Notes under the pieces: generated by a model
Told to the model about the DNA's origin: nothing
The model's input: the letters and a program-made list of their open reading frames with translations, nothing else
Databases searched by the model: none
Origin: Verticillium longisporum
Lineage: Eukaryota; Ascomycota; Sordariomycetes; Glomerellales; Plectosphaerellaceae
DNA length: 64,000 nucleotides
Assembly: GCA_019188255.1 (NCBI GenBank)
Contig: JAETXT010000006.1
Coordinates: forward strand, 2,790,001-2,854,000
Reading direction: 5' to 3'
Translations under genes and position numbers: made by a program
Part shown: positions 10,413 through 22,661 of the stretch, piece by piece
How the letters are laid out: each line of letters begins with the position of its first letter
Numbering within the stretch: position 1 is the stretch's first letter

Positions 10413-13400
10413 TCACTCCTCTGCCTCAGCATCACGCATCAGCCGCTCCCAAACCTCCTCTCCAACCTCGGCCCTGACGGCCTCAATGTCCTTCAGACCA
10501 GCCCTCTGGAGCTCCTTGTCGATGCCCTGCTGCGCATCCCGGATATCTCGCTCAAGCCGGTCATGAACGGCCCGCGTCTCCCCGAGCGTCTGGCGCCTCA
10601 GCTTGAGCTGATACTTGACATCCTTCAAATGGCCACTCACCTGCCGGAGGATGCGCCAGTTCTGCCTCGCAAGCCCCGAGCTGGCCGCGGCCTCCCGCGC
10701 GGCGAGAATGGCGCCGACGCCAGCGCGCACGCTGCGCAGCTGCGCGCGCGTGGCCGCGAGCTGCGGCGTGAGCTCGGCGTCGCACCGCCGCGCCAGCGTC
10801 TCCTCCTGCGCGCGCCAAAGGCCCACCGTCTGCCAGCGCTGGGCCACGACGCCCTCGGCCGCCGAGGCGGGGATGCCGGCCAGCGTGCGCGACTGCGGCG
10901 ACGTCAGGGCCGCGGCGACCTCGGTCTGCGTGTAGGGTCTGTTTTCCGACGAGGCCGTGGGCGGTGTGCTCGCGGGAGGGGCCGCTGCTTCGCCGGCATC
11001 CTGGGCGTCGGCGTCGTTCTCGTCGGTATCCTGGGCGTCGCGGAGGCGTTTGGCCATGAGCGGATCCATGCGGTCGTACATGTTGGTCGACCAGTTGCGG
11101 ATCTGCGCCTTTGGGTGGAGGCCCGGGGGCGTGTAGATGATGGACGGCTTCGAGGGTAGGCTGTACATCGGAGACAGTGCGTCTCCGTCCTCGATGTCCT
11201 TCTGCCAGGTGAAGTTGTGGGCCATGCGGTCGGGAGGCATCTGCGGCTGCGATCCGCCAGGGGGTGTCTTGGGACGGAGTCTCTTCGTGTCCGAGGGCAT
11301 ATGGATGAGTTCTTTGCCGGGTTCCTCCCAGCGCGTGCAGCCCTCGGCCAGGGCGCGGAACGTGCAGGGTGAGATGCGGCCGGCGCGCGGGTCACCCTCG
11401 TCGTCAGAGATGTCGTATTCCTCCTTAAAGTTTCTGTCAAAGCTCTCAGAGGCGATGCCGTGGATGGAAGAGGCTAGGTGCGCGGGATATTTGAAGCCCT
11501 TGGGCGGGTTGATGTGCTGATACTGCGGTCGCGGCACGCTGGCAACCTCCTGACGGGCGGCCTTGTCGATGGACGGCCGCTCCTGAAGGGTTTCTGCAAT
11601 TTCGGCCGTGAATTTCTGCAGGTCCCGGACGTTAAAGTCGGGAGCCTGTTCCTTTCCCTTGCCTTCTGGCGACTCCTTCATGAGGCCCTCTTGTAACTTC
11701 ACGCCGACCCACGTACCCATGGGGTCACCCGCGGCCATACGAGAGCCTCGCATAGCGTTATAAGCTTGAAGAACGGGTCCTGTCAGTTTCCAGTTCTTGT
11801 TCGAGGCCTGGCCCGCGGTGCAGCCGGGGATCTTGGGCGCGGCCTTCTCAGGGGCATGGTCAACAAGTGCACTGCCGTAGTCGCCCCAGTCGCGCGTGTT
11901 GAACGTGTAACCGCCCATAGCGACAGGAGCATCAGTTTGAGTAGAATGCTCCATAAGGTCTAGAACCGTAAATTTGTGTAACGACGTGCCCCCATTGGAG
12001 CTTAACTTACCTCCATCACGAGTTGGGCATTCAGAGTAGCCCAAGCTGAGTTCCAGATGGGAATCCTGGTCGATGCCACCATCTTCTGCAATGTGTCAGA
12101 AAAGAAACGAACAAGCAAAGTCTCAGCACAGATGCCACTTACCGCTGGAAGTCTCATATTCCTGTAGGACGTGTGCTGTGGGAGACTCGATGGCTTCGGG
12201 CAGCAAACCATTCTGCGTGTAAAGGGTGGCACTGTCACTGTCATCACTGGTTGCGGATCCAGCCCTTCTACCGACTTCGAATGCCTCGTCATTGGTATCT
12301 TCACTGCGCGAACGAACCGCCAGCTGCTGCAGGTGGTTGTAGAACGGGCTGAGCAGCCGATTTCTCTGGGCAGCAGCCTGCGCGCCAGGCTGGCCTCGCC
12401 GGAGCGCCTCAGGGGTAAAAGCATTGTCCACGATAGCGACTTTGAGGCCTGCAACTCCATCAACTATGCCATCCACATGCGAGACAGCACTGGAGGAGGA
12501 GAACGGGTCTGAGAGACCGTGATGGTTGCCGGGAGGGTACAATCCTTCGCCCAGCTCGCCAGCCTCGACCCATTCCTCGGGGTAAATGTTGTTGCCAAAG
12601 CCGTGAGGGCCGCCTTGGTTACGAGCAGACTTGGGTCCAGGGACGAGAAGAGGAGTGTCTACCGTCTGCTCGAACTGAAGATCTCCGTCCCGACGGACTA
12701 GATGTTGCTTGCCTGGAGACCACTCAAAAGGCCCTCGACGGGTGGAGATGATGGCAGGAGGTAGAAGACTCAGCTGAGGTAGGGCTACCTCGGACGATGT
12801 TCTCCAGCTACTGAAATTGATGTTATCGCTCTGGGACTCATTGTCGGGGACACTGTCAGGGACATTGTCAGGGACAGGTGCCGACATTCTTGAGCCCTCT
12901 TCCTCAGACGGAAGGATGCCGTCGACAGTCGACTTCGAGCAGCTGGACGCGTTGCTTCGAGAACGACGGCGCTGGACATCATCATTCCCATTGGTGTTGG
13001 AGATAATTTCAGAGTATTGGATGCTGTGTTCCTCATCGTTCCGTGATCCCAATCCATCGAGAGTATTCAAGGGGGGTGGGTAGATGCCATTTCCCATGCG
13101 GAGCGTGCTCGCGTCCGAGTTGCCTCGGCTGTGATCATGCGAGGCAACCATCGGAGAATCTCTTTTGAGAATCTTTGAAGCAGTTTCGGCACTGGGACGA
13201 TGCTTCTCAGAGGTTGTGAGCTCGCTGTGGATAACAAATCGGCCGCGACGACCTTTGGTAGGCGTCTGGTCGCGCCGTGAAGCGCGCCGCGAAGCACGAG
13301 AGGAGTGCGCATCTCGCGGAGCAGGAAGGTCGAGCACAAAGGTCGAAGACTTTGGCAGCGAAGACTCAAGCCGAGGAGGGGCCTCCGAGGCAAAGTCATC

Positions 13401-13839
13401 GTCATCACCATAAAAGCTGAATCGTCCGGCGTACCGACGCTGAACGATGCGGCCTGATGGACTGGCCTGCTGTTGGTTGCGCGCGCGCTGCAAGTTCCCG
13501 GCGCGGAGCGCGTCGAGAGCGCCGTTGCCAGTTTCGACAAAAACATCGTCCTCGTCGGAGGGGAATGTTTCGAAGAATGGGCTTTTGCTTTTGCTCCAGC
13601 CTCCCTTGTCGCGTGCTTGCCGACCCGGGGATCTTTCAACGTCTGACGAGACCTCCTCTATCATGGAGAGATCATGAGGGGCGTGTGATCCTTCCTCCCC
13701 ATTCTGCGTCAAAGTGCTTTCTATTTCGTAGCATTAGCTAGTTGACACACCAAACACCCGTAGTTGACCTCAAATCCAGCGTACCTTCGTCGCGATAGGG
13801 GTGAGAGTCGACGCCCTCTTGTTCCAGGTCGTTGTGCAT
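10413..13839 (-). CDS. unknown fungal protein, 1084 aa, C-terminal coiled coil
   Basis: Four exons, 13839-13785, 13720-12143, 12085-12011 and 11959-10413, total 3255 nt with every junction in phase 1 and good GT/AG ends (GTACGC, GTAAGT, GTAAGT donors). The start is MHNDLEQEGVDSHPYRDE. I do not recognise the family. Residues ~20-560 are rich in Ser, Asp, Arg and look disordered, with acidic patches (SDEDDVFVE, GDDDDF) and many possible phosphosites. A better-ordered middle has QRNRLLSPFYNHLQQLAVRS. The short exon 3 encodes DQDSHLELSLGYSECPTRDG. The region FNVRDLQKFTAEIAETLQER and KPSIIYTPPGLHPKAQIRNW may be folded. The last ~150 residues, from VAQRWQTVGLWRAQEETLAR to LMRDAEAEE, are an uninterrupted helical, likely coiled-coil, tail. 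There is no signal peptide or membrane segment, so it is probably nuclear or cytosolic. Four consistent splice sites make the gene model solid even without a function. Confidence 0.85.
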
Positions 13840-14905
13840 GACCCAGCGGCGGCAGACGATCTGCCTGGTGCTGAGAACCCTGATTATTCTGATCTTGGTC
13901 TTCTTGCGTCTTTGCCTGCGAAATCTGATGCCTCTGCAGCAGTCTGATACTTTGCTAGTTGAGTCTTGAGGGGATCGTCAGTTGAAGCCTAGCGTGGGAA
14001 GGAGCAGCTGCTGTCGATGGAGAACAACGAGATATCGCAGGATGTAGCCTTGCCTCTGAACGGATTCTTTCTGAATAGGACCCGCGCGCCGACTAAGCGG
14101 TGCCTATCGCCATGGCACCGTCGCCCACAGTGGTCGGCGTTGAAGCCAAAGAGTTTCTACCGACTGTCAGCGGTTGGCGAGAACTTGCGCGCGCGTCTTG
14201 GACTTACTAGCACACTAGGAGACCCAAGCATGTAAGCTTTAGTTGCTTCCGCATTGCACTGGCGACTCACATGTTAGGTGCCATTGTTCGTGGAAGCAAA
14301 ATGGGCAGCATGCCCCCGGTTGGTGATAGCTTCAATTCCACACGCCTTGCCCAGAAGAAAGGCTTTGGCAGTGCCATCTGCCCAACAATACCATGATCAC
14401 AGTGCACGGACTCTTGAAATCAGGCATACCATCGATGGACGGCAGGTGCGATGTCAGCAATGAACTTTTACCCTGATCATGAAATCTCAGACAGATTACT
14501 TGAGCAAACCCAGCGCACATGCTCTGACGAGGCCGTCTTGCGATTCAGATCAGCATCCATCGGTCTATAAGACATGACAAGTGAAGCAAGGAGATGCGTG
14601 ATCGGAAGCAAACGTAGCTGTCAAAGCCACTTTCCAGTTTCCAATGTCGCCTAACCATTGACAACCCTATAATTCACATGCCCAGTGTGACGAGTGATTG
14701 GTCATTATTCGTGGTGCTACAATAACCTCTCGTTTGGCTCTTGCAAGCAACTACAAATTGAGCTGTAGATATAACAAGAGTAACAGCTTCAAACCAAGGC
14801 ACCTTGCCTATCATTCTTGCCCACGAACCCAACACAGTATCATGTACACCGCTCAGAAGCCAGGAGGCCCTCGTTGGCGTCCCCTACAATGCCCGGAGTT
14901 ATTCT
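13840..14905. other. intergenic, 1.1 kb
   Basis: No gene is supported. It holds the promoter of the leftward unknown gene and the 3' flank of RFC1. The short open frames show no family resemblance. Confidence 0.6.
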
Positions 14906-17900
14906 TCACTTCTTGGCCTTGCCCTTCGCCGCAGGGGCCTTTGCGCGGCCTTTCTTGGGCTTGGCATCGCTCTCATTTTCGTCCTCCGCTTTCTTTGTTG
15001 CCTTTGCCTTTGCCCCCTTTACAGGCTTCTTCTTGGCTGCTTTGACGTACTTGTCCGTCTTCAGGTCGAGCTTGTCCTCATCAACAGCCTCCTCCGGCTC
15101 AGCTTCGCCCTCATCTTCCTCCTCGATGGCTTCTTCGAGGTCAGGGGCGTCCTTTGCCTTCTTCATCGGTGCTTGCACATTGCCTGATTTCATGAAAGGA
15201 ACAGGATGGGACATTTGATTGTATCTGCATGAAGCTATGTCAGTGTGATGAGTCTGGGTCATGAAGAGAGATGATACATACGTCCTTGTGAAGTGTGCCT
15301 TTGTCTGCGTTTCGAGTTTGATGCGAGACTCATCCTGCGGTCCGACACCCAACTCCTTCATCGCATCAAAGTCATCGCGAGTCAAGTAATAGCTGTCCAT
15401 AAGATCGATAATGTCCGAGACGCTCTCCTTGCCCTCAATATCAAGGCGGCGGATCATCCGTTCCCACAGGACGGGAAGGTACTGCTGGCGAATCTCATTC
15501 GCGTCACCAGAGGACCTCAGTCGCATATGAGAATGAATCTCACGGATAAATCGGTTGAGTTTGCCTGTCTTGCTGTTGTTGCCGAGCCATGAGGTGAAGT
15601 TGGATCCCATGAGTTGACCGGCGATGAGACTGGCGGGGCGTACGGTACTGAAGATGGCATGCGTTGGCATGAGGCTCCACTGTTGCTGCGGTCCATGGAT
15701 CATGCGATCGACGAGATCGCCGTCACTGATACTCTCTGCCGCTTGGTCAAAAAGCTCGAGCGCCTTGAGGTTCTCCTCCCTTTTGTTGTAGCCTCTGTTG
15801 TTCAACGCCATGGGCTTACATCGAAGATAGTTTTCCTGGATCATCAGGTAACTGAACTCATGGTCGTTGAAGTAGAGCTCGATCTTGTCATTGAGCGTGG
15901 CTTTGCTTGAAGGCGCGAAGAGACCGCCTCCGAGCATCTTCTGACAGATGTCCCAGGGCTTCAGCACGATATGCTTCTCCCAAGCCTTGGTCATGGCCTT
16001 GCCTTGGTCGAAATCCATGGCTGACTGGTCGAGCTTTGCTGTCGAAATCATGTTGATGATTTGACGAATATCCTTGTTGCTGCCTTCGATCAACGCATCG
16101 ACCACTGGAGGCGGAAGCTTTAGTCCCTCCCTGTGGCAGATGGTCATGATACGAGATCGAACCTGGTCGACTGTCGGTCGTCGGAACTGAATGTCCATGG
16201 CAACATGATCGAAGGGCTTCATCTTGGGCAAACGACGCTCGTTGCAGATGAGAATCAGAGGCACTTCTGTCTTTTGCAGTACTTCGCCAGAGCTCCGACA
16301 CCGCCGCGATCACCGGCCGACATGCCGTCAACCTCGTCCATGATCAGGACGATGTTCTTCTTGCCAGCATCTAGCTTCTTTCCGTCGCCAGAGAAGAATC
16401 CGAGTAGCGAGGTGTTGTTCATGACTTCGCTGACACCTTCCTCCACAAGCCTCTTGCTTCTGGTGTCGCTTGCGTTGCTCTCGATGACGTCGAACCCTTC
16501 CAGCTTGGCTGCGAGGTGTGCTGCTGTGGTCTTGCCGATACCGGGGGGCCGGATATGATGATGGCTCGTTCCGCACCCATGCCGTCGGCACCGCGTTTCT
16601 GGAAGTCCCATTTGCGGCTCTTTTGCCAATTTTTGAGCCAATTCTGGATCTTCTCAACCTGTGCCTTGTTGCCACAGATATGGCTGAGCTGCGTGGGTGC
16701 ATATTTTGACGTCCAGAGCTGAGCCACAGGGGCTGCTGGCTTGACGGGTGCGGCCGAGCCACGGGCTGCGGCAGCCTTCTGAGCGGCCTTTTCAGCCTCG
16801 AGCTTTCGGGCCTTCTCTTCACGTTCCATCTCTCGAGCGTCGATCTTGATCTTCTCCTCAGCCTGCTTCTTCTTCTCCCGTGCCTTCTCTGCTCCTTTGC
16901 CGCCTCCTCCATATGCAGGAAGGCGTCTGATGAGCTCGAAAAGACCGGTTTCATCGATTGTCTTGATGCCGAGATCTTGTATCTTCTTGAGTTTGCTAGG
17001 GCCAGCATCTTCTCCGAGCACGACGTAACTCGTCTTGCTGCTCGGTGAACCCGTGACCTTGCCGCCATACCTCTTGACAAGAGCCTGTGCCTCTTCGCGA
17101 CCGATGGTTTGAAGAACGCCAGTGAAGACAAAGGCAAGGCCAGTAAGACATTCATCCTCGCCCTCTGGCAACTCGGCGCTTCCAGGGTTCAGGGGCGGGG
17201 CAGCGCCGTTGCCTCCAGTCTTGCTTGCCGTCCTCCAGTCAAACTTGGCATCAGGGTCTCTCGCAGGAGGGGTTGGCGCCCTGACTGTGGGGATATCATC
17301 AAGAATGGCCTGGTAAGAGGCATCTTCGGCCTCAGCAGGCTTTTTCGCTTTAGGAGCGCGTGGTTTGGCGGGCGCTTGCTTCTTGCGGGGCTTCTCCTCC
17401 TCGGGCTCAGACTCGGTCTCGGGCGACTTCCTCTTCTTACTCGCCGCAGGCTTGCTCTTGGTTGCCGTCGTTGTGGAGGTGGTGTTCCGGGCAGCTGCTC
17501 GCTTCGGCTTCGGCAGAATGTCCTCGTCGCTTTCATCCTCGGCATAGTCGTCGTTCTTGCGCTTGCCTCGTCCTTTGGTATCGGCTGCAAAGATATCGTC
17601 GTCGTCTTCGTCTGCGCCGTCGTCTCGGTAGGCATCGCCGTCATCGTCATCATCGTGGGCCTGGTATGCTGTGACGCTCCGCTTCTTCGTGGCCGCTCGA
17701 CTCTTGGCCGGTGATGCCACGGTTGCCGGCTTGGCTGCGGGCTTTGACGCTGCCTGTTTGTTCCTGGGACTCGTCCGAATCTCGACTTCGGCCTTCACCT
17801 TCTTCACAGGCGAAACAGGAGCCTTGTTCGCTTTGCTGTTGGAAGATGCGAAGTAGTCGCTTGCAGAGATCACCACCTCGCTGGTTTCCTCCTTGGCCTT

Positions 17901-18136
17901 CTTTTTCGGGGTAGCTTTCTTGGGCTTGACCCTGAGGAGTGCGTCAGCAACGGCGAACACGCAGCAGATTAAAGAAAGCCATACTCAATCACGGCTACAT
18001 CGTCCTCGTCACTGTCCTCGACGACCTTGCGGCCCCGGCGGCCCTTGGCTGGTGGATCGGCTTTTTTGGGTGCGGGCTGTGGTTTCGGAGGGGGTGCACC
18101 CCCCTTGGGCCCGAAGAAGGACCTGATGTCAGGCAT
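14906..18136 (-). CDS. rfc1: Replication factor C large subunit RFC1, two homopolymer frameshifts
   Basis: RFC1 is the largest subunit of the clamp loader that opens PCNA and loads it at primer ends. Exons: 18136-17985, 17931-15282 and 15224-14906; introns of 53 and 57 nt (the second in frame, inside FTRT|YNQMSHPV, proven by family continuity). Bridged length is 1040 residues. Seen in order: PIP-like N-terminus MPDIRSFFGPKG; long acidic/basic linker; BRCT domain at about 311-385 (LTGLAFVFTGVLQTIG, GGKVTGSPSSKTSYVVLG); LWTSKYAP before the AAA+ module; Walker A near 513; Walker B VLIMDEVDG near 580; collar domain with GSNFTSWLGNNSKTGKLNRF; basic Lys/Ala tail. Frame breaks: six G at 16543-16548 (plus strand) inside Walker A, where seven are needed for GPPGIGKTT, and four T at 16272-16275, where five are needed for YCKKTEVPLILICN. 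Both are probable read errors. Confidence 0.95.
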
Positions 18137-18544
18137 GTCGACTTGAGCAGAAGCAGCGGACGATTGAGAACAATTTTGACACAAGGACGCAAATTTCGAA
18201 GGCCTGTCCTGCTTATAACAGCCGCGGAGCTTGCTGCCTAAAAACGATGCGATGAGAGTGACTGGGTGGTGGGTAGGTTGCCTGGAGGGATGCGCTTCGA
18301 CGTGAAAGCTGAAGCTTTGGAAATCGTGACGCGAAGTGCACGCGCTTGCTGAGCGACCGGGGTAGGTGCGTTAAAGTGTGGCTTGGGCAGTGGGCCCTGT
18401 CGTCAATTTGTGGTCGCCCCGACTTTCAGGCACCGAATCCGCCCGCATCAGCCACATGCCCATCGCGGTACAGCTTCAAAAAATCCCAACGTCCATCTGG
18501 CCCATCATCGACACGGGACATTCAGAGTGCCGCCCACAACCGCA
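18137..18544. promoter_or_regulatory. shared divergent promoter of RFC1 and mitochondrial L16
   Basis: Only about 400 bases separate the two start codons, so both promoters must lie here. No distinct element such as an MCB box was identified with confidence. Confidence 0.6.
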
Positions 18545-19482
18545 ATGATGCGATCCTCGACGCTGCTCGACGCCTTCCGTGGCCTCCAAATCTCGGCCAC
18601 CTCTGCAGCAAGGACGCTTGCCACCCCAGTCCGGCCTCAATTGGCGCGATCAGCCGTCGCCGCTGCGCTGCGCGATGTCCGCCCTTTCTCGTCAACACCA
18701 GCCCGCGAGGGCAGCTGGCTCGAACCCTCGATCGACCGAACGAAGAAGATGATGAAGGGCAGGCCGCGTGTCGCGACGGGAGGCTCTGTAAAGGGCACGA
18801 CGGTCATGTGGGGTGACTATGGTCTGCGCATGAAGGACCACCACCGTCGCATCAGCGCCAAGCAGCTCAAGAACGCCGAGGACACCATCAAGACGAGACT
18901 CCGTGGAACAAAGTACCGACTGTACAAGAGGGTGGCATGCAACGTGGGCGTTTACGTCTCCGGAAACGAGGTAAGCGGGTTCAGAGAGGTCCTCGCGGAG
19001 GCCCAGTATGCTCACATGACCACAGATTCGTATGGGTAAGGGTAAGGGTGGCTTCGACCATTGGGCCGCGCGTGTTGCCGTCAACCAAGTTGTGTTCGAG
19101 GTCAAGGGACTCGTGCACGAGGCTGTCGTCAAGGATGCTTTCCGTCTGGCCGGCAACAAGCTCCCTGGTATGTTCGGTCCGACGCTGAATCTAGGCGCAC
19201 GTGCTAATGAAAACATCAGGCCAATGGGAGTTCGTGCAGAAGGGAGAGCCTCCCGTCGTCGGCATCACCAAGCTGGACGGTGTGACTCTGGAGGAGCTGA
19301 AGCGACCGAGGAAAAAGATTGAACCTGAGCAGCTGTTGCAACAGGCACAGGCTGCTCAGACGCCTAGTGAGACTGCGGCTGCGCCCCCTCGGCGCCGGCG
19401 TCATAGAGATCAAGCCTTATGGGACAATCACGACTGTATTATAGCGTGCCATGCCAGGCATAGCACTAGGCATGCGAGATAA
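18545..19482 (+). CDS. mrpl16: mitochondrial large-subunit ribosomal protein L16
   Basis: Exons 18545-18970, 19026-19167 and 19220-19482 (introns 55 and 52 nt) give 276 residues of the uL16 family in the mitochondrial ribosome. The presequence is MMRSSTLLDAFRGLQISATS followed by an ATPVRPQLAR stretch. The uL16 core is clear: GSVKGTTVMWGDYGLRMKD, IRMGKGKGGFDHWAARV with the Gly/Lys-rich loop that contacts rRNA near the A and P sites, and VNQVVFEVKGLVHE. The C-terminus is uncertain. In the frame given it ends in an Arg-rich, unlikely tail. If the C run at 19384-19388 has one base too many (or two too few), the frame reads GAGVIEIKPYGTITTVL and stops at 19444, which looks more protein-like. The gene shares its promoter with RFC1 and is followed by RFC5. 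Confidence 0.93.
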
Positions 19483-19877
19483 AGTGAGATGGGAGCAGAT
19501 GTCTGTACGATATGAACGGACTTGAAAGCTTGCTTCGCCATATGAGCTTTCAAGTCCTGAGAATGTATTCTGACTACTTCTTGTGGCTTTTCGAGAATTG
19601 TGACCAACGAAATGGCCACAGACGGTCATTCTCGGCCCTGTACATCAAGGAGACATGAGTGAGAGCTCCTGACAGCCCCATGGCAGCACGAGCCACTTTT
19701 CAGCCACAGGCTAGATGAACCCCTGTTCACACCTGCATCGCACTTAACGCGTACCGTCGCGTCACCCAGGCTCACTCCATCTTCAACCCCATCTGTAGGC
19801 AAAAACCCAGGCAACCGCTGTGACCCGATCAACCACAAACACACAGCTCTGCCCGCGTCTCGCCACATACCACCACG
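19483..19877. other. intergenic between mrpl16 and rfc5
   Basis: No gene is seen. A near-perfect inverted pair occurs around 19525-19560 (TTGAAAGCTTGC... / ...GAGCTTTCAAGTCC), which could form a hairpin in the mrpl16 3' end. Confidence 0.4.
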
Positions 19878-21093
19878 ATGGCTCTCATTGTCGACAAACA
19901 CAGGCCAAAGTCTTTGGACGCCCTCACCTACCACCCAGAGCTGTCCGACAGGTTAAGCTCCCTCGTACGCAAAGATCCCCCTTACAATCCCTACCCCTCG
20001 AACCCCCAAACTGACCGTCCCTCGCCATCCAGGCTCGAAGCGGCGACTTCCCCACCTCCTCGTCTACGGCCCCTCGGGCGCGGGCAAGAAGACGCGCATC
20101 GTAGCGACGCTGAAGGAGCTCTACGGGTCCGGTGTCGAGAAGATCAAGATCGACGCCCGCGTCTTCCAGACGTCGAGCAACCGCAAGCTCGAGTTCAACA
20201 TAGTGGCGTCCAACTACCACCTCGAGATCACGCCCTCGGACGTCGGCAACTATGACCGCGTCGTGGTGCAGGACCTGCTGAAGGAGGTGGCGCAGACGCA
20301 GCAGGTCGACCAGGCGGCGCGGCAGCGCTTCAAGGTCGTCGTCATCAACGAGGCCGACCACCTGACGCGCGACGCGCAGGCGGCGCTCCGTCGCACGATG
20401 GAGAAGTACTCGCCCAACCTGCGCCTCATCCTCCTGGCCAACTCGACGGCCAACATCATCGCGCCCATCCGCTCGCGGACGCTGCTCGTGCGCGTGGCGG
20501 CGCCGGCGCACGCCGAGATTTGCGACGTGCTGGGCCAGAGCGCCGAGAGGGAGGGCTGGCCTGTGGCCAAGGGGCTGCACATGAGGATAGCGCAGGAGAG
20601 CGGGAGGAATCTGCGGCGGGCGCTGCTCATGTACGAGGCTGTGCATGCGCAAAAGTAGGTCTCCCCCCGAACCGTGAAGCGGCTCTGCTCGAGGCAGCTT
20701 GCTCGAGGCAGCATTCTTGAGGCAGCTTGCTAACGGCATGGCAGTGAGAAGGTGACAGACGCGACGCGGATCCCACCACCCGACTGGGAGGCCCTCATTG
20801 GGCAAATCGCAAAGGAGATCATGGAGGAGCACACGCCGGCGCGCATCCTGCAGGTGCGCGCCAAGCTGTACGACCTGCTGACGCACTGCATCCCGGCGAC
20901 GACGATCCTCAAGACGCTCACATTCAAGCTCGTGGCCATGATTGACGACGCGCTCAAGCCCGAGGTCATCAAGTGGTCGGCGTACTACGAGCACAGGATC
21001 CGGATGGGCACCAAGGTCATCTTCCACCTCGAGGCGTTTGTGGCCAAGTTTATGAGGATCATCGAGATATACCTGATGAGCATGGATCTGTAA
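19878..21093 (+). CDS. rfc5: Replication factor C small subunit RFC5 (human RFC3 type), one frameshift
   Basis: The product is the subunit named Rfc5 in budding yeast and RFC3 in humans, part of the PCNA clamp loader and of the Rad24, Elg1 and Ctf18 variant loaders. Exons 19878-19964, 20033-20654 and 20745-21093; bridged length 352 residues, as in yeast. It begins MALIVDKHRPKSLDALTYHP. Walker A is GPSGAGKKTR near 41-50, the form specific to this subunit. NYHLEITPSDVGNYDRVVVQ is its signature. NEADHLTRDAQAALRRTMEK is the Walker B/SRC-adjacent part, with IRSRTLLVRV further on. The collar has ILKTLTFKLVAMIDDALKP. The frame breaks at the C run 20050-20053 (four C; five needed for GDFPHLLVYG). The second intron holds short GAGGCAGCTTGCT repeats. 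It lies ~1.7 kb from RFC1. Confidence 0.95.
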
Positions 21094-22322
21094 TTTCGCG
21101 TGTGCCGGGATTTAGAAAAGAAGGGGGAGGGGGGCAGGGCGTCTCTGGCGTTTTCGGGATCACATAGGGTTGAAGGGATTATTTCGGGCGCCTTGTCCTC
21201 CTGCCGAGGAAGGAAAATGACAATACGTTTCAATGGACCGGTGAGCCAGGTACAGGACAGCTGTAAGCCGGCATTGGAAATGTGAAGATGGTGGATGGCG
21301 GACCCCGAATTGTTCGGAGCCGTCGGAACCCAAATGTTGATTGAATCCGTGATACAGAAGTCAGGAGGCCAGACAGGCGGTTGGGATGAGCACAATCGAT
21401 AAGCACGCAACTTGTGGTTCCCTTCGTCCAGGCAGACCGATGCCGACTGACAGCTCTGCGGATGGAGGGACCTCGAAAAGTGACAGACTCGGCCGGGTGG
21501 ACACGGGGTGAGTGCACATTGATTCGGGGGGGGTGCAAATTCACACTTTTTGAGGTGTCAAATGGAGGTCCAACTTGGGGCTCGCACCTATTGGTCAAAT
21601 TCACACTGTCAAGTTAAGAGGACAACTGCTCCAGGCATTTTGAGACGCTGAAAAGATTCACCGGCGGCGATGCGGTAATTCAGCCTGTGGTCAGTATTGG
21701 CGGTTAGAGGATGGCGCATTGTACCCGAGGTGCGAACTCGAGAGATGCCACTTTCGGTGAGGCTCTACCGGTCATCCTAGGGCCAGAGGTCGGAACAGCC
21801 TCATCTTTTCCCTTTCGCATGCAGCAAATGGCTATCTGCTTGGCTGCATGAGCTATCGGGCGCTCTGTCTTGCTGGCATGGAAATAAACGAAGGAAGAGT
21901 GCGCGTCGGGAACAATGGCGCGCGGCTGAAGCCCGGCGTGGACCACGGAAGCGAACCCACGGAAGGCCGAGGAAGTTAGGTCATGGCGATGTCATGATGC
22001 GCTGGTCGAGGCCCGAGGTAAAGATGGGAAGTGATCATGGGCAAGCCATCTCGATTCGGGACTGATAGCGTGGCAGCTAAGGGATTTAGGGTGCAGTAGA
22101 TGAAGTTGTGAACACAATGCGAGCCGTCTGGTTCGCTGAGGGGGCCCCCTACGCCTTCGCAGGGATGGCCACACATTGTCGTCCATCTGTCGTAGGGTGC
22201 CTAGAAATCACACGTCGCAAAAACAGTGAGGGACACTGATGATAGATCGATGCCCATGGGGATGCGGGGAAAGGGGGTGTTCGCGCCAGTGCGCCCATGG
22301 ACACCCGCAACTTGCACCTCCA

Positions 22323-22661
22323 TCACACCCCACCACGGCAACAACTAGAGCCAGTTGAACGGAGGGGCGTTGTGTCTTGGCCATCCAGATGCAGCCGGCG
22401 GCGAGACGTGCCATGTTGCAGTTCTGACCTCATAGCATGCTGACAAGACTGGGCGTGAGGTTCCCATAACAGCCTTCCTTCACTTGTGAGCTGCTGGATG
22501 AGGTCGATGTTCTGGACCTCTTCAGCCTGTCGAGGCACGAGAATGGCGGACTTTTGGCGTCTGACGTATGTGATGAGGTCAGCCAGGAGGGGTTCAAGTA
22601 CCCCGCCATTGGCATTGGCATTGGAGGGGGGGGCACCGTACCTGAGACGCTCGAGGGCCAT
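22323..22661 (-). CDS. weak candidate ORF or gene remnant (112 aa)
   Basis: From an ATG at 22661 the frame reads MALERLRYGAPPSNANANGG then LADLITYVRRQKSAILVPRQ and AEEVQNIDLIQQLTSEG, with a plausible amphipathic composition that fades after about residue 65. I recognise no family. It may be one exon of an unannotated gene, a relic, or chance. No good promoter or splice context was found. Confidence 0.18.
   Translation of the reverse strand: MALERLRYGAPPSNANANGGVLEPLLADLITYVRRQKSAILVPRQAEEVQNIDLIQQLTSEGRLLWEPHAQSCQHAMRSELQHGTSRRRLHLDGQDTTPLRSTGSSCCRGGV

Noticed and set aside
14906..18136. RFC1 as a pseudogene
   Set aside because: Both breaks are single missing bases in runs, every other residue is conserved, and the gene is essential elsewhere.
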